5,428 nucleotides of DNA from Acidimicrobiia bacterium (GTDB lineage: Bacteria > Actinomycetota > Acidimicrobiia > Spongiisociales > UBA5794): contig JABDMN010000180.1 of assembly GCA_013001485.1 (NCBI GenBank), positions 1 to 5,428 on the forward strand, in the 5' to 3' direction. The notes below the pieces were generated by a model. That model saw only the letters and a list, made by a program, of their open reading frames with translations. It did not search any database and had not been told where the DNA came from. Shown one piece after another: positions 1-5,295 of this stretch. Numbering within the stretch: position 1 is the first letter of the stretch; every line of letters begins with the position of its first letter. Both the position numbers and the translations under genes were made by a program.

Positions 1-146
1 CCCTTCCTGTGCGAGCATCTACAGGAACACCAGGCCCCAATCCTGACTCCCCGGGCGACAATCCTCCCGTCGGCCCGGGGGTCGGGGAACCAGGGTCGCC
101 AGGCGACCGAGATTCGGACGCCCCCAAGAGTGAGGAACCAGCATGA
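1..146 (+). CDS. C-terminal end of upstream head gene, probably portal protein (partial)
   Basis: An open frame enters from the left edge (first whole codon at 3) and stops at TGA 144-146. The roughly 47 visible residues are dominated by Pro, Gly, Asp and Ser and end in SDAPKSEEPA, typical of a flexible, disordered C-terminal tail. The stop overlaps the next start as ATGA (143-146), the usual sign of a co-transcribed, translationally coupled gene pair. In actinophage head modules the gene directly before the maturation protease is normally the portal protein, and portal C-termini are often disordered in this way. The portal call rests on gene order only, because no portal domain is in the window. 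A MuF-like minor head protein is the main alternative. Base composition and the coupled stop make the reading frame itself fairly secure. Confidence 0.6.
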   Translation, partial: LPVRASTGTPGPNPDSPGDNPPVGPGVGEPGSPGDRDSDAPKSEEPA

Positions 147-1576
147 TGAAGAGAGTGGTCACGTTCGGCAAGCAGCCCGCCAGTGCCCCCAAGCACAACT
201 TCGCCGAGATCCACTTCCCCGAGTTGGCCAAACTCGATGTCGGCACCAACGAAGGAATGATCTCCCGGATCCTGTCCTCGGAAGGCGGCGACACCCGGTC
301 GCTGCCGCGCACCATCTACTTCCAGAAGACGCAGGCCCCCGGCCACGACGACTCCGTTGCGATCGGCTCACTGCACGAGGTCACGATCGACGGCGAAACC
401 GGGATCGCCTCCGGCAAAGGCTGGATGGTCGACACCGAAGCAGCTCGCGAGGCCGCCGTCTACGTCGAAGCGAAGGCCCTGTTCCACAACTCGGTCGACC
501 TCGCCGAAGTGAAGGTCGAAATCACCGAGCACGGCGACTTCTGGGATGACGATTTCCGGATGGATGTGCTGTTCACCGAATGGAAGATCGGCGCCACCAC
601 CCTCGTTGGCAAGCCAGCGTTCGCCGACGCTCACGCCACCATCGAAACCGATCTGACTGCGGCCATCGAAGCCGGACCGCTTGTCGTCGACTGCCCTTCG
701 ACGCTGTCGCTGGTGACGCCCCACAGCGACGAAGAAATCCTCGCCTCCGCCGCCGGGCTCCCCTCGTGGGATCATTTCCATCGCCCCGAACCGGACGCCC
801 ACCACAAGATCGTCGTCGGCGTCCCCGACGAAGACGGCTGGATCCCGGTGTACGGCCACCTGTCGCTGTGGAACACCTGCCACGACGGGATCGAAGGTCG
901 CTGCACGATGACGCCGCGCCCGCAAGACAACTACGCCAGCTTCAACAAGCCATCGGTTCTCACCGACAAGGGACAGGTCGAGGCCGGGCCGATCTCGCTG
1001 TACGGCGGACACATCCCGCTCCACAAAGCAGCCGATGACCCGGCCAACGCCTGGTGTGATGTTCGTGTCATCGCAGGCGTCCACGGCCCGTGGCTGTCCG
1101 GCGTCGTCCGCCCGCACGTCGCCGAAGACGACGCCAAGGTGTACGTCGCCCGTGCCAGCCGCATCTCCGGCCACTGGAAAGGCGCCCGGCTCAAGATGAT
1201 CGTGTCCTGCAACGCCGAAGGCTTCGACGTGCCCGGTTCCGGGTTCTCGTTCTCGACGAACGCCGATGGCGAAGTCGCCGAACTGGTCGCCTCGTATCCG
1301 GGTTGCGCTGAGCCTCAAGCCTCGCAAGGCTTCAAGCCCTTGCCGTCGTATCTGACGACGATGGATCCGCTCACCCCTGAGCAGCAATCCCATCTGATTC
1401 AGTGGTCCCAGTCGACCAACCTCGGCAACCTCACGTACACGACCACGACCACGACCGAGTTCGAGATCGACGACGACGAAATCATCGTCGACAACTTCGA
1501 CGCCGAAATCGAACGGCAGCGCCGCATCCGGCAACTCGATCTTCTTGGGAACGGCTCCTCCGACCCACGGGACTAG
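143..1576 (+). CDS. Capsid maturation (prohead) protease with C-terminal extra domain
   Basis: A 477-residue protein. The start is well fixed: an in-frame TGA lies at 131-133, a GAGGA Shine-Dalgarno at 132-136 sits 6 nt before ATG 143, and a second ATG follows at 146. Residues about 55-170 look like the serine protease domain of the HK97 prohead-protease type. PGHDDSVAIG carries a likely catalytic His68, and NSVDL carries a likely nucleophile Ser117 about 50 residues later. The domain closes with WKIGATTLVGKPAFADA (147-163), the hallmark 'aTLV..PAFAeA' block. Residues about 206-366 form a second domain found in actinophage versions of this enzyme, with YGHLSLWNTCH, GRC, GGHIPLH and GPWLSGVVRP stretches; its role is unknown. 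The tail (about 405-477) has a six-Thr run, an acidic patch (EFEIDDDEIIVD) and a charged helix. The enzyme should act inside the procapsid, cutting the capsid protein's N-terminal scaffold segment and itself. It lies between the probable portal and the capsid gene, as expected. Family call is confident from remembered motifs; catalytic residues are inferred. Confidence 0.87.
   Translation: MMKRVVTFGKQPASAPKHNFAEIHFPELAKLDVGTNEGMISRILSSEGGDTRSLPRTIYFQKTQAPGHDDSVAIGSLHEVTIDGETGIASGKGWMVDTEAAREAAVYVEAKALFHNSVDLAEVKVEITEHGDFWDDDFRMDVLFTEWKIGATTLVGKPAFADAHATIETDLTAAIEAGPLVVDCPSTLSLVTPHSDEEILASAAGLPSWDHFHRPEPDAHHKIVVGVPDEDGWIPVYGHLSLWNTCHDGIEGRCTMTPRPQDNYASFNKPSVLTDKGQVEAGPISLYGGHIPLHKAADDPANAWCDVRVIAGVHGPWLSGVVRPHVAEDDAKVYVARASRISGHWKGARLKMIVSCNAEGFDVPGSGFSFSTNADGEVAELVASYPGCAEPQASQGFKPLPSYLTTMDPLTPEQQSHLIQWSQSTNLGNLTYTTTTTTEFEIDDDEIIVDNFDAEIERQRRIRQLDLLGNGSSDPRD
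1439..1456 (+). repeat. Short in-frame tandem repeat, 3 x ACGACC
   Basis: Three exact copies of the hexamer ACGACC encode Thr433-Thr438 of the protease C-terminal tail. The repeat is in frame, so copy-number change would lengthen or shorten a Thr linker by two residues without breaking the gene. It probably marks a flexible linker between the second domain and the acidic C-terminal segment. Confidence 0.7.
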
Positions 1577-1596
1577 TCGTCATCCAAACCCAAGAA

Positions 1597-1630
1597 TGAG
1601 CACCCCCGGATGGCGGTCCGGGGGTGCTCA
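1597..1630 (+). terminator. Perfect 14-bp hairpin after the protease gene (terminator-like)
   Basis: Left arm 1597-1610 (TGAGCACCCCCGGA) is exactly complementary to right arm 1617-1630 (TCCGGGGGTGCTCA) around a 6-nt loop, TGGCGG. It begins 20 nt after the protease stop codon. The stem is GC-rich and very stable. The following bases, CATTTCAGG, are only weakly T-rich, so a classical rho-independent terminator is not fully satisfied. It could be a partial terminator that lowers read-through from the upstream genes, or an RNA 3'-end stabiliser and processing site. On the minus strand the flank reads TTCTTGGGTTTGG, which is also only moderately T-rich. Confidence 0.7.
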
Positions 1631-1716
1631 CATTTCAGGACAGAGCCACTTGACTGTTCGCCACCCCTGAATGCGAGCATGGCGACGTAAACCACACGTT
1701 GTATTGACGCACCACC
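1631..1716 (+). other. Non-coding leader of the capsid gene
   Basis: These bases lie between the hairpin and the capsid Shine-Dalgarno and carry no supportable gene. TTGACT at 1650-1655 resembles a -35 box, but no TAnnnT -10 box sits 16-18 nt downstream, so a promoter is not established. The stretch would form most of the 5' untranslated region of a capsid mRNA made by processing or by a promoter of a non-standard type. An in-frame TGA at 1705-1707 blocks any upstream extension of the capsid gene. Confidence 0.4.
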
Positions 1717-1722
1717 AGGAGG
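1717..1722 (+). promoter_or_regulatory. Strong Shine-Dalgarno of the major capsid gene
   Basis: AGGAGG, a full consensus anti-16S match, lies 6 nt before ATG 1729. Together with the in-frame TGA at 1705-1707 it fixes the capsid start. It is the strongest ribosome binding site in the window, in keeping with the hundreds of capsid subunits needed per virion. Confidence 0.85.
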
Positions 1723-1728
1723 CGGCGC

Positions 1729-3354
1729 ATGAAGTGGCCCCAGATCCCCGAGACCCTCGCAGGTCTCTCCGCTGAACAGCTTCGCGAACTCGCTGTCTCG
1801 CTCCGCACGTCCCTCGACGCCAACTTGGCTGTCGCAGCGACGCCGGAAGACTTCGACGAGTACGACGCCTACAAGGCGCGGTTCACCCGCATCGACGCGA
1901 TGGCGTCGGAAGCGGAGGCAGCCGAGACCGCCGAAGCCGAAGCGGCAGCCGCCGCCGAAGAGGCAGCCCAAGCCGAAGAGGCCGAGACCGAGGCCGCCGA
2001 AGTCGAAGAGGAGACCGAGGAGCAGGTCGAGGAAGAGGTCGCTGCCGCGATCGTCACCACGACCGAAGTCGAAACCCTCGCCGAGATCGTCGAGGATCCG
2101 ACCCCGGACCGTTCCGGCTGGTATGCCACCCCAAACGGTGCTGCGGCCGTGTCGGTCGCCGAAGGTTACGAGTTCGGCGACATGTCCGAGCTGGCCGCGG
2201 CGATCATGGAGCGGGCCAACTCACTCCAGGATGGCTCCGACGTCAAGCATGTGATCGCCCAGCAGCGCGGCAACTTCTCCGAGCAGCAGGACCTCACCGA
2301 CGACGCGGTCTTCAACCTCCAGAAGCTGCAAGACCAGGAGGAGCTGACGGCGGCAATGTGTGCGCCGCTCACCCCGCTCTATGACCTGGCGTGCTCGAAC
2401 ACGATGCGTCGCCCGGTGGCGAACGGCCTCCCCCAGTTCCGGCTTTCGCCGGACCGTGGTGGTTTCACCGTCTACCCGTCGCCGTCGCTGTCGGACATCA
2501 CCACCGGCTACGGCCAGTGGACGTCGTCCGATGACTCCGACGCCGAAGCGTTGAAGACCTGCCAGACGATCACCTGCTCGTCTCCCGTCGAGTACGAGAT
2601 CTACGCCATCTACCGCTGCTTGACCGTCAAGCATCTGGTCCAGATGACGTTCCCGGAGATCGTCGAGGCGTACCTCAACCGTCTCGGCGCCGCCTGGGCT
2701 CGTTTCGCCGAGACGCTCCTGTTGGAGGCGATGGGCAACGGTTCGACTCAGCTCGCCACGGCCGACCTGGCCTACGGCGGCACGACCGGCATCCTGTCGA
2801 CGGTCCTCAACTACATCGGTCTCTACCAGGAGATCGAGCGTTGGGACAACGGCGTGATGGACGCTTGGATGCCTCGCTGGGTCCTGTACGCCATCAAGAC
2901 CGACATGATGCGGCGTCGCCGCACCGACGGTGGCCAGAACCTGGTTCCTTCGGACGAGTCGATCAACGCTCTGTTCCGCAACGCTGGCGTCGAGCCGCAC
3001 TGGTTCATGGACCGCCCGTCGTGGGCGACCCCGGTTCCGGGCATCGCCGTCAACGGTGTGCTGAACTTCTTCCCACGGTCCGTCGAGATCCTGGTTGCTC
3101 CTCGGGGCAAGTTCGCCCTCATGGACCGAGGCAACCTGAACATCGGTGTCACCGGCAACAACCAGTACCGGGTCGACGACGATCTCCTGCGGAACCAGTT
3201 CCGGTTCTTCTTCGAGTCGTTCGAGGGTGTCATCAACACCAACACCTGCCCGGCACACATCTTGCAGATCGACACGACCTGCTGGAACGGCGTCCAGATC
3301 GCTGACGAGGCGATGGGCTGCGCTGGCGAAGACAACCCGGCCGTCGGTTCCTGA
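1729..3354 (+). CDS. Major capsid protein (HK97 fold) with fused N-terminal scaffold-like segment
   Basis: A 541-residue protein that forms the icosahedral head shell. Residues 1-55 begin with a helical stretch (LAGLSAEQLRELAVSL). Residues about 59-105 are an Ala/Glu-rich coiled-coil-like segment, and no Lys, Arg or His occurs from 55 to 127. This matches the N-terminal delta or scaffold region fused to capsid proteins of many actinophages, normally removed by the maturation protease encoded just upstream; the cut is probably somewhere in 105-180. From about 185 the sequence follows the actinophage capsid family: LTAAMCAPLTPLYDLAC, GGFTVYPSPSLSDI, LKTCQTITC, a helix with FPEIVEAYLNRLGAAWARFAE leading to GNGST, and the C-terminal TNTCPAHILQID. 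Eight Cys (211, 222, 278, 283, 297, 507, 518, 531) lie outside the scaffold region. No separate scaffold gene is seen, which supports the fused-scaffold reading. The gene is bracketed by strong hairpins and led by a consensus Shine-Dalgarno. Capsid identity is confident; cleavage position is inferred. Confidence 0.9.
   Translation: MKWPQIPETLAGLSAEQLRELAVSLRTSLDANLAVAATPEDFDEYDAYKARFTRIDAMASEAEAAETAEAEAAAAAEEAAQAEEAETEAAEVEEETEEQVEEEVAAAIVTTTEVETLAEIVEDPTPDRSGWYATPNGAAAVSVAEGYEFGDMSELAAAIMERANSLQDGSDVKHVIAQQRGNFSEQQDLTDDAVFNLQKLQDQEELTAAMCAPLTPLYDLACSNTMRRPVANGLPQFRLSPDRGGFTVYPSPSLSDITTGYGQWTSSDDSDAEALKTCQTITCSSPVEYEIYAIYRCLTVKHLVQMTFPEIVEAYLNRLGAAWARFAETLLLEAMGNGSTQLATADLAYGGTTGILSTVLNYIGLYQEIERWDNGVMDAWMPRWVLYAIKTDMMRRRRTDGGQNLVPSDESINALFRNAGVEPHWFMDRPSWATPVPGIAVNGVLNFFPRSVEILVAPRGKFALMDRGNLNIGVTGNNQYRVDDDLLRNQFRFFFESFEGVINTNTCPAHILQIDTTCWNGVQIADEAMGCAGEDNPAVGS
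1903..2043 (+). repeat. Low-complexity Glu/Ala-coding region of the capsid gene
   Basis: This stretch is built from degenerate GCC/GCA/GCG and GAA/GAG codons and encodes capsid residues 59-105. Twenty of the 43 residues 61-103 are Glu and most of the rest are Ala. The DNA contains imperfect repeats of GCCGAAGCC and GCCGAGACCGAG type, suggesting growth by local duplication. At protein level it should be a long, highly negative helix or coiled coil inside the procapsid. Confidence 0.75.
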
Positions 3355-3377
3355 TCCACATCCGATACCACAATGAT

Positions 3378-3405
3378 GGGGCCCGGTCCGCTTGGGCCGG
3401 GCCCC
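3378..3405 (+). terminator. 12-bp GC hairpin after the capsid gene (terminator-like)
   Basis: Left arm 3378-3389 (GGGGCCCGGTCC) pairs with right arm 3394-3405 (GGGCCGGGCCCC) around the tetraloop GCTT, with one T-G wobble. It starts 23 nt after the capsid stop codon. The following TTCTGATTCAT is moderately T-rich, so it is a better terminator candidate than the hairpin before the capsid gene, though still not a clean U-tract. It probably reduces transcription into the downstream genes or protects the 3' end of capsid mRNA. Confidence 0.75.
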
Positions 3406-3426
3406 TTCTGATTCATAGGAGCTGAC

Positions 3427-4305
3427 ATGGCCCTCACCGGCTACGAAGTCGACATCAATCTTCCGGCGCCGCCACAGCGCGAACGTGGGCTTCTGCTCGA
3501 CGCAGCCCAGTCGATTCCGCCCGACGAGATCGTGCGAAGCAACGTGAATCGCGCCTGGCTCGGGGTCAAGTGGATGCCGTGGGGCACCGACATGCTCGAC
3601 CTCGATGCATCCGACTGCGACGTCGGCTACAACTTCACCGCCGACGAACCGGTCCTGCGTCGCGTCCCTGACGAACTCATCCAGCCAGCGTTCCTGATGT
3701 GGGATGCGCTCAAGTGCTCGACGATCTCTTCGACGCCGGAATGGCTTCGGGCGCGCGTTGTGCGCAACCTGCGGGTGTACGCCTCCGCTGCGTTCGCAGG
3801 CGAACTCGCCACCGCTGCCGCTTCGGGCGGTCTGGCGATCACCGGCACCAACCTGCTGACGCCGAACATCATCAACGCCACCGCCCAGTCGATTCGGCTG
3901 TCGATGTACCACCTGGAGACCCATCTCGCCAGCGTCCTCCACGGCGCCGCTGGCATGATCCACGTCTCCTCGGGCCTCCTCGGCCTGCTCGTCGCTGACG
4001 ATCTGGCCGAATGGGATGGCCGGGTGTACCGCTCCGCCTCGGGCCACATCGTCGTCGGCGACCCCGGCTGGACCGGCCAGTACACGCCGTATCTCTCGTC
4101 GGCCGCGACCGGTGATCAAGAGTGGATGTACGCCACCGCCCCGATCTGGTACGCCATCTCGGAGGTCAACACCACCGAGATCTTGACCGACGACCCGGGC
4201 GACACGAATCTGCTGAAGAACATGAACCAGCCGTTCGCCAAGCGCCACGGTGTCATCACCTGGGATCCTTCGGCCACCGGAGCAATCAAGGTCACTGTCG
4301 CCTGA
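3427..4305 (+). CDS. Head-region structural protein of unassigned function
   Basis: A 292-residue protein with no signal peptide or clear membrane segment. The start is fixed by an in-frame TGA at 3409-3411 and an AGGAG Shine-Dalgarno at 3417-3421, 5 nt before the ATG. Residues 1-20 are Pro-rich (INLPAPPQRERG). Then come LGVKWMPWG (45-53), MWDALKCSTI (91-100), a helix VVRNLRVYASAAFAGELA (111-128), GMIHVSSGLLGLLVADDLAEW (176-196), SGHIVVGDPGWTG (205-217) and a C-terminal MYATAPIWYAISEV (234-247). From memory, this pattern occurs in a family commonly encoded right after the major capsid gene in actinophages and often left as 'hypothetical' or 'minor capsid'. The position between capsid and later head/tail genes suggests a virion component, such as a minor capsid or decoration protein or a connector. 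No enzymatic motif is visible. The function is inferred from position only; the reality of the gene is not in doubt. Confidence 0.7.
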   Translation: MALTGYEVDINLPAPPQRERGLLLDAAQSIPPDEIVRSNVNRAWLGVKWMPWGTDMLDLDASDCDVGYNFTADEPVLRRVPDELIQPAFLMWDALKCSTISSTPEWLRARVVRNLRVYASAAFAGELATAAASGGLAITGTNLLTPNIINATAQSIRLSMYHLETHLASVLHGAAGMIHVSSGLLGLLVADDLAEWDGRVYRSASGHIVVGDPGWTGQYTPYLSSAATGDQEWMYATAPIWYAISEVNTTEILTDDPGDTNLLKNMNQPFAKRHGVITWDPSATGAIKVTVA

Positions 4306-4311
4306 CGATAG

Positions 4312-4320
4312 TGCTACACT
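4312..4320 (+). promoter_or_regulatory. Extended -10 promoter for a leaderless glycosyltransferase mRNA
   Basis: TGCTACACT combines a TG-n extension (4312-4313) with a TACACT hexamer (4315-4320), which fits the actinobacterial TAnnnT consensus. Only 6 nt (AGCGAC) separate it from ATG 4327, so transcription would be expected to start at or next to the A of the start codon, giving a leaderless transcript. There is no Shine-Dalgarno-like sequence between the previous stop (4303-4305) and the ATG, which agrees. The -35 region around 4292-4297 (TCACTG) matches TTGACA poorly, as is common for extended -10 promoters. Sequence fit and spacing are seen; activity is inferred. Confidence 0.55.
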
Positions 4321-4326
4321 AGCGAC

Positions 4327-5295
4327 ATGCGCGTCGCTCTCATCGGCAACTTCGAGCCCGAGTTCAGCACCGAGAACGACCTCAAGGACGCGATGGAGCG
4401 TCTCGGCTGGAACGTGCGAGCCATCCAGTCTGGCGACCTGGGGACACTAGAGGACCTCCTCTACGATCTTCGGTACCTTCATGACGTACCAGACTTCATT
4501 GTCTGGGTTCGGACCGCCAGCCTGTGGGACAAGTGGGGGACCGAACCCCAGTGGCGCCTACTGGCCGAAGCCCGCCATCGCGACGTCCCCGTTGTCGGCT
4601 ACCACCTTGACCGTTGGTGGGGGCTGCAACGCCAACACGAGGTCTGGCATGAGCCCTTCTTCCATTGCGATCTGCTGATCACCGCCGACGGTGGCCACGA
4701 TGACCAATGGCGTGAAGCGGGCATCAACCACGTTTGGTTCCCGCCCGCCGTGTCGGAGCGTTGGTGCCAACCCGGCAGGTTCCAGCCGGAGCTGGAGACC
4801 GACATCGTGTTCTGTGGTTCGTGGCAGGGCGGCTACCACCGCGAATGGGGGCATCGTGCCGAACTCGTCGCCTGGCTCCAGAAGAACTACGGCGACCGGG
4901 TGGCGTTCTACCCGAAACAGGGCCAGCACGCCGTGCGCGGGCTCGCCCTCAACGACGTCTACTGGTCCGCCAAGGTGGTGGTCGGCGACTCGTGCCTCGT
5001 GCCCAAAGTCAACGGTTCACCGATGACTCACTACTGCTCCGACCGCGTCCCAGAGACCCTCGGCCGCGGCGGCATCCTACTGCACCCGGACGTTGACGGG
5101 ATCAGCGACATCTTTCCGTACGAGACTTGGAAACTGTGGGACTGGGAAGATCTGCGCGAATGGATCGACGAAGCGATCGACCAGAACCCGTGGGTGAACC
5201 GCCAAGCCCTCATCGACCACACTCGGGAGCATCACACGTACACGGTGCGGATGCGACAACTCAGAGAGTTGCTTGCTGAACGGATGATGCTGTGA
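4327..5295 (+). CDS. Glycosyltransferase, GT-B fold (CgeB / glycosyl transferase group 1-like)
   Basis: A 322-residue, probably cytosolic enzyme expected to move a sugar from a nucleotide-sugar donor to an unknown acceptor. An in-frame TAG at 4309-4311 makes ATG 4327 the first possible ATG start. The N-terminal half opens as a Rossmann-like domain, MRVALIGNFEPEFSTENDL followed by LGWNV, and continues with VVGYHLDRWWG (89-99) and DLLITADGG (115-123). The second domain starts near TDIVFCGSWQGGYHREW (158-174) and contains the donor-binding-type block SDRVPETLGRGGILLHPDVDGISDIF (238-263), close to the 'R..E.la.G..ll....G..e.F' pattern of CgeB-type C-terminal domains. Glu243 and nearby Gly residues would contact the donor. 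Length is normal for a complete two-domain enzyme. It has 20 Trp (6.2%), far above average. It uses Leu codon CTA three times (4447, 4558, 5077), a codon absent from the three complete genes before it. It overlaps the next gene as GTGA. The acceptor could be a virion protein, DNA or a host surface sugar; the sequence does not decide. Confidence 0.85.
   Translation: MRVALIGNFEPEFSTENDLKDAMERLGWNVRAIQSGDLGTLEDLLYDLRYLHDVPDFIVWVRTASLWDKWGTEPQWRLLAEARHRDVPVVGYHLDRWWGLQRQHEVWHEPFFHCDLLITADGGHDDQWREAGINHVWFPPAVSERWCQPGRFQPELETDIVFCGSWQGGYHREWGHRAELVAWLQKNYGDRVAFYPKQGQHAVRGLALNDVYWSAKVVVGDSCLVPKVNGSPMTHYCSDRVPETLGRGGILLHPDVDGISDIFPYETWKLWDWEDLREWIDEAIDQNPWVNRQALIDHTREHHTYTVRMRQLRELLAERMML

Noticed and set aside
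120..128. C-run before the upstream stop as a possible frameshift site joining the upstream gene to the protease
   Set aside because: It does not fit an X XXY YYZ slippery heptamer in the reading frame. An in-frame TGA at 131-133 would end such a fusion before the protease ATG.
130..549. An Arg-rich plus-strand open frame overlapping the probable portal end and protease start
   Set aside because: Composition (Arg/His runs) is typical of an out-of-frame reading of GC-rich DNA. The other two frames here explain the region with a coupled ATGA junction.
1311..1344. Small inverted repeat (AAGCC...GGCTT) inside the protease gene
   Set aside because: Only a 5-bp stem within coding sequence, expected by chance in a GC-rich gene.
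368..1534. A 388-codon open frame on the minus strand opposite the protease gene
   Set aside because: Same shadow effect from strong codon bias; no family resemblance, and it is fully covered by a recognised plus-strand gene.
1650..1680. TTGACT as a -35 box for a capsid promoter
   Set aside because: At 16-18 nt spacing there is no TAnnnT hexamer; the nearest weak match (GAGCAT) needs 19 nt spacing and lacks the leading T. Not strong enough to annotate.
1671..1790. Small open frame starting ATGCGAGCATGG ahead of the capsid gene
   Set aside because: About 40 codons with no Shine-Dalgarno, and it overlaps the capsid start out of frame. No evidence of coding.
2221..4248. A 675-codon open frame on the minus strand across the capsid gene, hairpin and following gene
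   Set aside because: It is a mirror of GC-rich plus-strand codons. Its translation is Arg/Val/Asp/Gly-rich without recognisable motifs, whereas the plus-strand genes match known families and have Shine-Dalgarno sequences.
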